Source: ECT2AJA-044 sp965262845 (GTDB lineage: Bacteria > Bacteroidota > Bacteroidia > Flavobacteriales > ECT2AJA-044). From it: a stretch of DNA of 64,000 nucleotides. The stretch is from the NCBI GenBank assembly GCA_965262845.1, contig CBDHFX010000002.1, positions 1 through 64,000 on the forward strand, in the 5' to 3' direction. The notes under the pieces were generated by a model, which was not told the origin of the DNA, made no database searches, and saw nothing but the letters and a program-made list of their open reading frames with translations. Of the stretch, positions 46,495 to 54,330 are shown one piece after another (position 1 is the stretch's first letter; the number at the start of each line of letters is the position of its first letter). A program made the position numbers and the translations under genes.

Positions 46495-46620
46495 GATGAG
46501 TAAAAAGTTTAGCATTGCTCTCAGGATATTGGCTTTAGCTTTGCGCTGAGCATGTACCTTTGGCCTGCCTATGGTACATAGAGCTAAAGCGGCCGCAAAA
46601 AAGGTCATAAACTTGTTCAT
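46495..46620 (-). other. In-frame duplicated signal-peptide segment
   Basis: The 42 codons MNKFMTFFAAALALC...AMLNFLLI are in frame with the barrel gene and align with its own first 41 residues (MN-MKFFVAALLIC...-AQYEVKAN...GILFEWI): MNxxMxFFxAAL at the start, AQ then KAN in the middle. This looks like a tandem duplication of the gene start or the relic of a paralogue. Confidence 0.5.
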
Positions 46621-47380
46621 AGTGTTAAAGGACTAAAAGCTGTCTGCTCTCTTTGTGCTTTTTGACTCCCGGGTTGGCCAGCCACGGCAAATGACTGAGT
46701 TCCAGGAAGCATATTAACAACTGTTTGTTTCGTGCTCAAACCAGGTGGTGTTTGAGAAATAATTGAACTTCCTTGTTGGCAAAATGTAAGAACGGTTCCA
46801 TAGTCTTCTGCCCGGCAGGACGCGATAGAACAGGTTCTTTCTTTTTCTACTGCACAAACAAAAGGAATAGCAAAGTGCCTTCAACATCAAAATGGCTAAG
46901 TAAAAAGTACAAAATGTTCTCCATTTCAGATATTTTCCTTCGGGAAGAGCTGTTTCGATGCTCCTCAGAAAAGATATAGGTGCCTAATTATCAAGATAAT
47001 AAGTTTTCAACATTTCGTTTTTTGAGGCTACAGCTGTCCAAAACGTTTGATAAAAAGCATTGGGTGTTTACTGCGATTTCCGGATGGGTGAAGTGTGTCT
47101 GTTGAAAACATCAACATCAAAAATCCGTCTTAAAAACCTTAGAAAAATTGTGCAAAGTTCTCAGTCTGTAAGGCTGACATCCCGGTTTGGAACATCAGGT
47201 TTTATTCGACTGGGTGGAACGGGTTCCATTGGGGGCACGAAGTTTCAGGGAGTGCCCCCAGCGCAGGCCTGTTAAGCGGATCCATCACTTGTCTTTTGAG
47301 GTCTTAAAGCCGATGGCTTTTCCTGGCGTTTCCCGTTCCCTGATAAACTGTTTTGAGTAGTTGAAGATCATGGCTACCTT
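46621..47380. other. Gene-poor region with one hairpin
   Basis: No convincing gene is seen in about 760 bp; the open frames have poor composition. A perfect 8-bp stem GGGGGCAC...GTGCCCCC lies at 47231-47259, without a T-run. The region adjoins an ORF6N gene remnant and may be its decayed surroundings. Confidence 0.5.
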
Positions 47381-47475
47381 CTCATCAACACCCCATGTTC
47401 GGTAAAAACATAAGGCAACGTATTTCCAGGGTGTTGTTTGAAAGCTACCGCATTTTGCGATACCATGAGCGAGCT
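47380..47475 (-). pseudogene. ORF6N-domain gene remnant
   Basis: On the minus strand one frame reads SLMVSQNAVAFKQ...TLPYVFTEHGVLM, which fits the middle of an ORF6N domain (the LPYVFTEHGV motif is characteristic), then stops. Start and end of the gene are missing. ORF6N proteins are DNA-binding proteins typical of phages and mobile elements. Confidence 0.55.
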
Positions 47476-47486
47476 TGTGGCATGAT

Positions 47487-47777
47487 CTAAAATTCCATAT
47501 TGATATGGAGTTTCCCTCCAAGCCCTTCTTCCACCACCTTTTTTAAAGTAGATAGCCGCATATCGCTGACTGCCCGTTCTATTCTGGAGATATACGTGCG
47601 TTTTACCTGTAGCTTATCGGCCAATTCCTGTTGGGTTAAATGAGCTTCCCTGCGGGCAGATCTCAACATCTCTGCCAGCATATACGCCTGGGCTTTTTCA
47701 TTAAGATCATTCCGGCTTTTGCTCCCTTTTTCACCGTACTTCCTGTCAAGGTGTTCATTGATCGTCTTTGTTTTCAT
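47487..47777 (-). CDS. higA: HigA-type antitoxin, Xre HTH
   Basis: The 96-aa protein has a helix-turn-helix of the Xre/Cro type (about 40-92: LTQQELADKLQVKRTYISRIE). It follows the toxin gene with a 23-bp overlap, the toxin-first order of HigBA systems. It should bind and silence the RelE-like toxin and repress the operon, probably at the palindrome 48103-48120. Confidence 0.9.
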   Translation of the reverse strand: MKTKTINEHLDRKYGEKGSKSRNDLNEKAQAYMLAEMLRSARREAHLTQQELADKLQVKRTYISRIERAVSDMRLSTLKKVVEEGLGGKLHINMEF

Positions 47778-48087
47778 AGTATGCTGTCCTTAATTGTTTT
47801 GCCCTTTGTATTTCTTTCCTAAGTGTTTTCTGGCTTTTCTTTTGGAAGGCATGTAGCAAGATGATCAACTTTCCCGCATCAAAAAAGCAGCATATGCGGT
47901 AAATGTTGCTTCCCACTTTTATCCTGATTTCGTAAATGCCCTCTTCCAGGTGTTTAAAAAACTGCCTGGGAACACGTTCCATGCCGATCATCATCTCCAG
48001 AACATAGTCTATTTTCTCTTGTACAGCCTTAGTTTGAGCATTATAAAACTCCCAAAAATGATTTCCAAACGGTTCTAATGTCCTCAT
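47755..48087 (-). CDS. higB: HigB-type RelE-family toxin
   Basis: The ATG at 48087 gives 110 aa (MRTLEPFGNHFWEF). The GTG at 48099 lies within the promoter box and is therefore rejected. The sequence has the RelE/HigB pattern: IDYVLEMM, FFKHLEEGIYEIRIKVGSNIYRICCFF and LLHAFQKKSQKT, with the conserved basic residues of an mRNA interferase. It would cleave ribosome-bound mRNA when free of antitoxin. Confidence 0.9.
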   Translation of the reverse strand: MRTLEPFGNHFWEFYNAQTKAVQEKIDYVLEMMIGMERVPRQFFKHLEEGIYEIRIKVGSNIYRICCFFDAGKLIILLHAFQKKSQKTLRKEIQRAKQLRTAYYENKDDQ

Positions 48088-48098
48088 ACACCGAAACA

Positions 48099-48120
48099 CA
48101 AAGGTAACTAATTAGTTTCC
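48099..48120 (-). promoter_or_regulatory. higBA promoter box with overlapping palindromic operator
   Basis: On the minus strand TACCTTTG (48106-48099) matches TAnnTTTG exactly, 11 bp before the higB ATG. Overlapping it is the 18-bp near-palindrome GGTAACTAATTAGTTTCC (48103-48120), with one mismatched pair. This is the expected place and form for a HigA operator. Confidence 0.65.
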
Positions 48121-48129
48121 TTTTTTTAT

Positions 48130-48340
48130 TGCAGCGGATGGGTTTTGTATCATGGCCTTGAGCTCCTCCAGCCCCGGTTTGTCGGTATTCCTCTATGCTG
48201 CTTACCCTTTTTTAGCCGGTAAAGGCCTGGATCACCCTGAGGTCCTTCCCGGTTTTCAACAGGTGAGCAATGGTACTCTGCCGGATCTTCTGTGGGGTGA
48301 TCTTTTTTATACACCTGATTGCCTGACATTTTTGGAAAAA
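48130..48340 (-). pseudogene. Tyrosine recombinase C-terminus, decayed
   Basis: Minus-strand frames give YKKITPQKIRQSTIAHLL, then KTGKDLRVIQAFTG followed by a stop, then in other frames VSSIEEYRQTG and LEELKAMIQNPSAAIKK. Put together, these are the end of a tyrosine recombinase: the IRQS catalytic Arg region, the DLRVIQAFTGHKK region with its His lost, and the Y of EEYRQ. At least two frame changes and one stop show decay. It is unrelated in detail to the recombinase at 3615-4523. Confidence 0.65.
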
Positions 48341-48365
48341 AACAGGGAACAATGATTGAAATGGC

Positions 48366-48373
48366 TACTTTTG
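48366..48373 (+). promoter_or_regulatory. -7 promoter box of the Panacea operon
   Basis: TACTTTTG matches TAnnTTTG exactly, 24 bp before the ATG at 48398. Confidence 0.6.
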
Positions 48374-48397
48374 ATGTAAATTACAAATACAGGAACA

Positions 48398-48886
48398 ATG
48401 AAGCTAACTGCCAGCAACGTTGCGCGTTACTTTCTTTACAAAGCTAAGGACACTACGCAGCAGCATGAAATTGATTCCATGAAGCTTAACAAGTTAGTCT
48501 ATATCGCTTATGGATGGTATGCCGGCTTAAAGGGTAAGCCTCTCTTTGAGGAACTTCCGCAAGTCTGGAAGTATGGTCCGGTAGTACCTTCGGTATATCA
48601 TGAATTTAAACACTTTGGAAGAGCCCCAATAGATCCTGAGGAGGAGGGGTTTAAAGATCCAGGGCTTTTTATTACAGATCCTGATGTTTGGGAATTTCTG
48701 GATAAAATTTGGGAGGTCTACGGCAAATACACGGCGATAGAGTTGAGCCAGAGAACCCATAGGAAAGGCACTCCATGGGATATTATGTGGAATCACAGAG
48801 GAGGAATGACAACCTATTCGTTGGATATCCCGTTTGAGGAGGTCAAAAAATATTATCGTGACTTAACCACACAAAATGGGGGCTAG
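48398..48886 (+). CDS. Panacea-domain (SocA/GepA-like) antitoxin
   Basis: The 162-aa protein fits the Panacea domain (DUF4065): KLNKLVYIAYGWYAG near the start, VWKYGPVVPSVYHEF in the middle, and the conserved Trp and helical end (KGTPWDIMW). Panacea antitoxins are known to pair with many unrelated toxins, usually in two-gene operons. The next gene overlaps by 11 bp and encodes a small membrane protein, the likely toxin. The antitoxin family is a safe call; the pairing is inferred. Confidence 0.88.
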   Translation: MKLTASNVARYFLYKAKDTTQQHEIDSMKLNKLVYIAYGWYAGLKGKPLFEELPQVWKYGPVVPSVYHEFKHFGRAPIDPEEEGFKDPGLFITDPDVWEFLDKIWEVYGKYTAIELSQRTHRKGTPWDIMWNHRGGMTTYSLDIPFEEVKKYYRDLTTQNGG

Positions 48887-49220
48887 CTACGACAAAATAA
48901 AAGATGAAGGTGAAGGTATTGGTAGTTCGCGAAAGTCAAGCAAGCGTGAATATAAATACTGGCTTGAACATATACGGTATTCCAGAAATACAAGACTCAG
49001 GATAAGGCTTGGATACTGGAGTGCCTGGTTTGTGTCCGTATGGTCCTTTTTTATATTGGTTTTTCTTTTTTGCAATCTTTTTTGTGTTGATAAGCCCATG
49101 AGCGACGGAGTCCTTATAACACTGCTTACCACGACTACTGCTCAAGTTATTGGAATAGCGCTTATTGCCATGAAAGATCTTTTTAACGGCAAATCAGAAG
49201 CGCGGTTACGAAAAAACTAA
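48876..49220 (+). CDS. Small two-helix membrane protein, likely toxin of the Panacea pair
   Basis: The 114-aa protein has a charged N-terminal half (about 1-45, many Lys, Arg and Glu) and two membrane helices (about 48-70 and 78-100; the second contains LITLLTTTTAQVIGIALIAM). It ends with a short basic tail. The 11-bp overlap with the Panacea antitoxin gene suggests translational coupling. Some Panacea systems have membrane-active toxins, so membrane damage is a reasonable guess. No enzymatic motif is seen. Confidence 0.65.
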   Translation: MGASYDKIKDEGEGIGSSRKSSKREYKYWLEHIRYSRNTRLRIRLGYWSAWFVSVWSFFILVFLFCNLFCVDKPMSDGVLITLLTTTTAQVIGIALIAMKDLFNGKSEARLRKN

Positions 49221-49332
49221 CTGTTAAAATGTGCCGGCCAAATTTCCTAAACCGCCTCAGTTAGCTGGCTGAGTTAGGCGAAACAAGCCCTCATTTTGAG
49301 AATTTTGCGAAATCTTTGCTATTTTGCACTTT

Positions 49333-52089
49333 ATGCAGTTGACGTGGTCAGAAATTCGTGTACGCGCTGCGGATTTTGCCCGCAAATGGGCAGAGGCAAC
49401 CCACGAAAAAAGCGAAACGCACTCCTTTTATGACGAATTCTTTGACATTTTCGGCATAAGCCGGCAGTCAGTAGCACGCTATGAGCAAAAGGTGAAGCTG
49501 CTGAACAACCGGCGCGGGTATATTGATCTTTTTGTGCCCGGGAAACTGATCGTGGAGCAGAAAAGCGCCGGGCGGGATCTGAGGCAGGCATACGAGCAGG
49601 CCAGCAAATATTTTGACGGGCTAAGCGAAGAAAAACGCCCTAGGTATATCCTGATCAGCGACTTCCGGAATTTTGAGCTGCATGATCTGGCACAGCGCGA
49701 GCAGCTCAGTTTTCAGCTCGGGGAGCTTCACAAACATATTGAGAAGTTCGGGTTTATCCTAGGTGTGCAGCCCCGCACATTCAGGGATGAGGACCCCGCA
49801 AATATCAAAGCTGCCGAACTGGTAGGCCGTTTGCATGACGCGCTTGAGGGTACGGGCTATACCGGACATGATCTTGAGCGCCTTCTGGTTCGCATAGTGT
49901 TTTGCCTGTTTGCCGATGATACAGGCATTTTTGATCCACTCAGCATTTTCCTTGAATTCATGGAGAGGCGTACGCGCGATGATGGAAAGGATCTGGGTGC
50001 GGTATTGTCACAGTTATTTGAGGTGCTGAACACACCAGTGGAAAACCGACTTGCGTCTTTGGACGAGGGTCTCAGCCAGTTTCCCTACATCAACGGCAGC
50101 CTGTTTGAGGGAGCGCTTCGCTTTCCTTCATTTGATGCGTCTATGCGTACCATGCTTATTGACGCCTGCAATTTTGACTGGTCAAATATTTCGCCGGCCA
50201 TTTTTGGAGCCTTGTTCCAGTCTGTAATGGATCCGGAAGAACGCAGGGCACAGGGAGCACACTACACAACGGAAAAGAACATCCTGAAAGTGATCGGACC
50301 CCTCTTTTTGGATGATCTGCGCGCTCAGTTCAACAAGATCAAGGCACGCAAAGACCGGGGAAGGCTTTCGGCCCTACGTCATTTTCAGAAGCAGTTGGCG
50401 GAAATGCGGTTCCTTGATCCTGCCTGCGGCTGCGGTAATTTTTTGATCATTGCGTACCGGGAAATTCGCCTGCTTGAGATGGATGCGATCCGGCAGATGG
50501 GCGAATTCAGTTTTCCGCTGGTTAATGTGGATCAATTCCATGGTATTGAGCTATCAGAATTTCCCGCGCGCATTGCAAGGGCGGCGCTTTGGATGATGGA
50601 TCACATTATGAATAACCAGCTGAGTCTCGAATTTGGCCGCAGCTACCTCCGTATTCCGCTCGTGGATGCTCCCCATATCGTACAAGGTGACGCGCTCGAA
50701 CTGGATTGGAAGGCGATCCTTGTGCCAGACGACCGCACCGTTATTATGGGCAATCCGCCGTTTGTTGGCGCCAAGTTGCAGTCAGGTGAGCAGCGTGCCC
50801 AGGTGCGCAGGATTGCGGCGCTCGGCAAGTCGGGAGGGACCCTTGACTATGTTACAGCTTGGTTCATAAAGGCGGGGGAGTATGTACAGGAAACTGCAGC
50901 CCGTATAGGTTTTGTGGCCACCAACTCAATTACGCAGGGTGAGCAGGTAGCACAATTATGGCCGATCTTGTTCGGGCGGTTCAATCTGAGCATTGATTTT
51001 GCACACCGCACATTTGCGTGGGGCTCCGATGCGCGCGGGAAGGCGCATGTTCATGTGGTGGTAATTGGGCTTGCACCACCGCTGGCAAGGACCCGGCCAT
51101 GCCGACTGTTCAGCTACGCTGATGTCAGGGGTGAGGCGGAGGAGCGTCAGGCGAGGGTACTGTCTCCTTATCTGTTTGATGCCGGCAGTCTTCAGAACCC
51201 CCGGTTGACCATTCGCGAGGAAAATCATCCGATAAATGGGCTGGGCAGGTTGATCATCGGATCCAAGCCGATTGACGGAGGGCATTACATTTTCAGTGCG
51301 GAGCAACGCGTGGCATTTCTGGAAGCCGAGCCGGAAGCTGCTCCATTCATGCGCCCCTTTGTCGGGGCACGGGAATACCTGCAAGGCGGCGAGCGCTGGA
51401 TTATGGCCCTGCACGATGCGTCGCCGAACGTACTGGCGCGCTTGCCGAAGGTTAGGGAACGAATTGCCACCGTGCGTGCCTACCGTGAGGCCAGCAAGAG
51501 CGTACCGACGAGAAGACTGGCCGATACGCCGACGCTCTATCATGTAAATGTGCTTCCCACCAAACCATTTCTTGCTATTCCCAAAACCAGTTCGGAACGG
51601 CGTGAATATGTGCCGATCGGCTGGCTAGAACCGCCAACGATCCCGAGCGATGCTGTTTTCGTACTTCAAAACACCACACTGGCTAATTTTGCGCTGCTGA
51701 CGTCTGCCCTGCATATGGCGTGGTTACGGCTAGTTGGCGGGCGGTTAAAGAGCGACTATCGCTATTCCATTGGTGGGGTATACAATACTTTTCCGACGCC
51801 TATGGAGGGAGCGGATCTGTTGAAGCTGGAGCCATTGGCGCAGGCCGTGCTCAACGCTCGCGCCGCCCATCCGGAGGCGACACTGGCTGATCTTTACGAT
51901 CCCGATCTTATGCCACCTCATCTGCGCCGGGCGCATCGGGCGCTAGATCGCGCTGTGGACCGGCTCTATGATCCGGCGGGTTTTAAGTCGGATCACGAGA
52001 GGATCAGGCACTTGTTCAGTCGCTACGAGGCAATGTTTGCATTGCCGTTAGAATTTCAGGCCTATCCCGATCCGAAACTGAATTATTAG
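49333..52089 (+). CDS. Type IIG restriction-modification enzyme, MmeI-like
   Basis: The ATG at 49333 gives 918 aa; the TTG at 49324 is less likely. (Positions count from the TTG.) A nuclease domain with D68...E78-x-K80 (YIDLFVPGKLIVEQK) is followed by a helical part, then an adenine methyltransferase with SAM motif DPACGCGNF (365-373) and catalytic NPPF (477-480), then a target-recognition region (about 640-850). One protein would cut DNA at a distance from, and methylate, the same site. The family usually ends near SRYEAMF; the last 13 or so residues come from DNA shared with the 3' end of the barrel gene at 53375. Confidence 0.92.
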   Translation: MQLTWSEIRVRAADFARKWAEATHEKSETHSFYDEFFDIFGISRQSVARYEQKVKLLNNRRGYIDLFVPGKLIVEQKSAGRDLRQAYEQASKYFDGLSEEKRPRYILISDFRNFELHDLAQREQLSFQLGELHKHIEKFGFILGVQPRTFRDEDPANIKAAELVGRLHDALEGTGYTGHDLERLLVRIVFCLFADDTGIFDPLSIFLEFMERRTRDDGKDLGAVLSQLFEVLNTPVENRLASLDEGLSQFPYINGSLFEGALRFPSFDASMRTMLIDACNFDWSNISPAIFGALFQSVMDPEERRAQGAHYTTEKNILKVIGPLFLDDLRAQFNKIKARKDRGRLSALRHFQKQLAEMRFLDPACGCGNFLIIAYREIRLLEMDAIRQMGEFSFPLVNVDQFHGIELSEFPARIARAALWMMDHIMNNQLSLEFGRSYLRIPLVDAPHIVQGDALELDWKAILVPDDRTVIMGNPPFVGAKLQSGEQRAQVRRIAALGKSGGTLDYVTAWFIKAGEYVQETAARIGFVATNSITQGEQVAQLWPILFGRFNLSIDFAHRTFAWGSDARGKAHVHVVVIGLAPPLARTRPCRLFSYADVRGEAEERQARVLSPYLFDAGSLQNPRLTIREENHPINGLGRLIIGSKPIDGGHYIFSAEQRVAFLEAEPEAAPFMRPFVGAREYLQGGERWIMALHDASPNVLARLPKVRERIATVRAYREASKSVPTRRLADTPTLYHVNVLPTKPFLAIPKTSSERREYVPIGWLEPPTIPSDAVFVLQNTTLANFALLTSALHMAWLRLVGGRLKSDYRYSIGGVYNTFPTPMEGADLLKLEPLAQAVLNARAAHPEATLADLYDPDLMPPHLRRAHRALDRAVDRLYDPAGFKSDHERIRHLFSRYEAMFALPLEFQAYPDPKLNY

Positions 52090-52135
52090 GGCCGATAGGT
52101 CGCGCCTATGTGTGTGTTTGTAACCCTGCTGCGGA
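52010..52135. repeat. Diverged direct repeat of about 125 bp, copy 1
   Basis: From ACTTGTTCAGTCGC onward this aligns without gaps to 53337-53462, with about nine substitutions. It covers the last 27 codons of the type IIG gene and continues past its stop. The partner copy lies at the 3' end of the outer-membrane protein gene. Confidence 0.9.
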
Positions 52136-52439
52136 TAGAGGTCGTCGTGGTCACACAGCAGGCCTTAAAGTGAAACAAATAGCATTTTGCGAGATTTTTT
52201 CTTATTCAAGCCCTTGATAGAGTCAAAAAAAGCGATATTTTTGAATCTTAGGAAGCCGCTCATAGCGCACTTTTGGTAATCTGAAGGCTTCTCTTAAAAT
52301 AACAGCGATTTAAAGTAGGAAAAAGGAATCGGAAGAGCAACCCTGCGAATGCTATGCTTATACTGCATAAAAAAAGCCTTCACAACCATTTTTGGTAAAA
52401 AATGGGGGAGTATCTCAGAACACCTCAAAAAAATACAAA
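52136..52439. other. Gene-free stretch
   Basis: These 300 bp between the repeat and the membrane-protein gene are A/T-rich, with several homopolymer runs. I see no gene, clear promoter box or strong hairpin. Confidence 0.4.
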
Positions 52440-52925
52440 ATGGATATCGAAAAGTATGAGTTAGAGTCCCTTGAGTTCATTTTTTGTGAAGTCGACAAAT
52501 TAGCAAATCACATCCATCTGGGTATACGAGAGACAAGGAATAAATCCTTCACACTTTTTGCCGTTCTGGTTTCACTGTCTTCCTTTGTGCTCACCCAAAT
52601 AGACTTAGGTTATTCTTGGTTCGTCCTCCTACCTGGAGCCTTAGTCAGCTTGTTTTTCCTCTATAAGAACTTATTTCCTAAAGAGATTGCGTTCATCGGT
52701 GCTTTACCCTCTCAATTAACATGTGATGGGAAAGGAGGTTCAAAAAAAAAATACCTAGCTACTCAAATTGAAAACTATGAGAAGGCTATAAAGATTAATG
52801 AGAAGGTCATAGAAGACATGGTTAGTCGTTTCAAGAACTCCGCGAGGGTTTTATTAATTACCCTTTTTCTTTTTTCGGTACTTTCCTTTCATCATTTAAT
52901 GTCACACGTATGTAGGTTGTATTAG
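52440..52925 (+). CDS. Membrane protein with central coiled coil
   Basis: The ATG at 52440 gives 161 aa; the frame is open to 52392 but the first 16 codons look non-coding. Two adjacent membrane helices (about 33-50 and 54-75), a cytoplasmic helical stretch likely to be a coiled coil (about 100-135, IENYEKAIKINEKVIEDMV), and a third helix (about 138-155) are visible. The layout resembles membrane effectors of some phage-defence systems (SLATT or Pycsar-effector-like), but I cannot assign a family. No nucleotide cyclase or sensor gene is adjacent. Confidence 0.55.
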   Translation: MDIEKYELESLEFIFCEVDKLANHIHLGIRETRNKSFTLFAVLVSLSSFVLTQIDLGYSWFVLLPGALVSLFFLYKNLFPKEIAFIGALPSQLTCDGKGGSKKKYLATQIENYEKAIKINEKVIEDMVSRFKNSARVLLITLFLFSVLSFHHLMSHVCRLY

Positions 52926-52998
52926 GCCGTTTTGGTTTATCATTCGGATTTTCTGGCTTATCATTCGCCGTGTCGTTCTTTGGTTTTTTGTCAGCCAT
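52858..52998 (-). CDS. Possible 46-aa Lys-rich protein
   Basis: The frame starts at ATG 52998 and reads MADKKPKNDTANDKPENPNDKP...TTYIRVTLNDERKVPKKEKG. Composition is protein-like and has a short DKPxN(P) repeat, but it overlaps the 3' end of the opposite-strand membrane-protein gene by 68 bp. Only one of the two overlapping ends may be real. Confidence 0.3.
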   Translation of the reverse strand: MADKKPKNDTANDKPENPNDKPKRPNTTYIRVTLNDERKVPKKEKG

Positions 52999-53099
52999 GG
53001 TGCTTGTTTAAGTGTTACTATTAAGGTAAGCCTTCAAATATCTATTGCTTTGTCTGTGTTTGAAATACTCAACAACCATAATCATTAACCCTATTAACA

Positions 53100-53217
53100 A
53101 GCCTCCAACTTTGAGGCCATCCCTTTTTCAGCATGTACTAACCTCAGCTCTCCACCTACCCGCTAACCTAAGACAACCTGTTAGGACCTTGTTTTTAAAT
53201 TGATCTGCTGCAAAATA
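53100..53217. other. Remnant related to 2393-2525
   Basis: This contains CTAACCTAAGACAACC, CCTTGTTTTTAAA and GATCTGCTGCAAAA in the same order and spacing as 2468-2525. It ends about 120 bp before the direct repeat at 53337. It is probably part of an inserted element; no gene is seen between 52999 and 53374. Confidence 0.55.
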
Positions 53218-53336
53218 GATAAAATCCAGCTCTATTTTATGCAGGCCAAGATAGGGAAAAACGATTAAACAAGATGCTTTTTGAGCAAAACAGCTAAAAA
53301 AAGGAAGGGGGAACAGCTTTAACTTCCTAAAAAACG

Positions 53337-53462
53337 ACTTGTTCAGTCGCTACGAGGCAATGTTTGCATTGCTGTTAGAATTTCAGGCCTATCCCGATCC
53401 GAACCTGAACTATCAGGGCTGATAGATCGCGCCTATGTGTGTGTTTGTAGCCCTGATACGGA
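53337..53462. repeat. Diverged direct repeat of about 125 bp, copy 2
   Basis: The pair of 52010-52135. This copy includes the final 29 codons of the minus-strand barrel gene, including its end VQVRIGIGLKF, and 40 bp beyond its stop. Because it also contains sequence encoding SRYEAMFALP of the type IIG enzyme, the two convergent genes were once directly adjacent or overlapping. Confidence 0.9.
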
Positions 53463-54235
53463 TGTGGTTCATCGTTGATCTCGTCGTGGATTTCGAATGT
53501 AATTGTTTCATCATAGCTCAGGTTGAAATTGTGGCTACTGACTTCGGCCCGCAGGATCAGGAAGTCCTGAAGCGTGAAATTGATTGCCCAGGATGCGCCA
53601 TAGGTAAGGGTTGTGCTATAGTTTGGGACATTCGTTGCCATGTAGGAATGGGACAGCCCGGGGGGGTGGAAATACTGCACACGACCGTTTCCGTTGACTG
53701 TGGGTTCGCCCAACGTCAATATGCCAGCATGTATTCCGAAGTGGATGTCGAAGGGTTTCAGTGGCCATCGGGCCGTAGGCCCCCATGTGAGGTAGAAGGT
53801 CTTAAAGGAAGACCGATCAAATTCGGGCGTGGTCCAGGTGGTCCAGATCCCTGGGAGGCTACATTCCTGTTCGAACGTATGCTCCAGATCGGCGTTTAGG
53901 AATCCCACACCGGCCCGAATGTCGATGCCGAAATTCGGATGCAGGTAAAAACCGTAGAGGATCTCTCCGTTGTACCCGGCTTTTGCTTTAATTCCACATT
54001 GGGCGCTGTTGGTGTTCAAATCCCTATTTGCGAACCCCATACCCGTGCCGAGGATCAGGAAATGTTCCGGTTCGAAGTGGTCCTTCCCTGCTTTTTCGGG
54101 CTGCTGATCCTGGAAGATCTCGACTTGTTCGTCGTCGTATTCGGTCTGCGCGGTCTGATCGCTTAAGATGATCAGATCCTGCGCCTGAAGGGGCCCACTC
54201 GCAATCAGTGTTAAAAGGAAAAGTAGTTTTTTCAT
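53375..54235 (-). CDS. Outer-membrane beta-barrel protein
   Basis: The 286-aa product has a signal peptide (MKKLLFLLTLIASGPLQAQ), an acidic stretch (about 25-50), then strand-like blocks such as GYNGEILYGFYLHPNFGIDIRAGVGF and a C-terminal strand VQVRIGIGLKF with final Phe, as in barrels inserted by BamA. The size fits an 8- to 10-strand barrel of the OmpA/PorT-like kind. Role unknown. Confidence 0.8.
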   Translation of the reverse strand: MKKLLFLLTLIASGPLQAQDLIILSDQTAQTEYDDEQVEIFQDQQPEKAGKDHFEPEHFLILGTGMGFANRDLNTNSAQCGIKAKAGYNGEILYGFYLHPNFGIDIRAGVGFLNADLEHTFEQECSLPGIWTTWTTPEFDRSSFKTFYLTWGPTARWPLKPFDIHFGIHAGILTLGEPTVNGNGRVQYFHPPGLSHSYMATNVPNYSTTLTYGASWAINFTLQDFLILRAEVSSHNFNLSYDETITFEIHDEINDEPHPYQGYKHTHRRDLSALIVQVRIGIGLKF

Positions 54236-54330
54236 AAAGCGATGACTTAGTTAGGTTGCTTGCGAATTGACTTTGCAGTTGTTATCCGTTTGTCCAAAAT
54301 AAATTTTGCTGGCTCGTAAGAAAGGATCTG

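Noticed and set aside
47060..47275. 71-aa plus-strand frame
   Set aside because: No family and poor composition; it includes one arm of the hairpin at 47231.
47285..47521. 78-aa frame downstream of higA
   Set aside because: It overlaps higA in another frame; the recognisable sequence here is the ORF6N remnant in a different frame.
48152..48355. 67-aa plus-strand frame
   Set aside because: It is antisense to the decayed recombinase remnant, which explains the sequence better.
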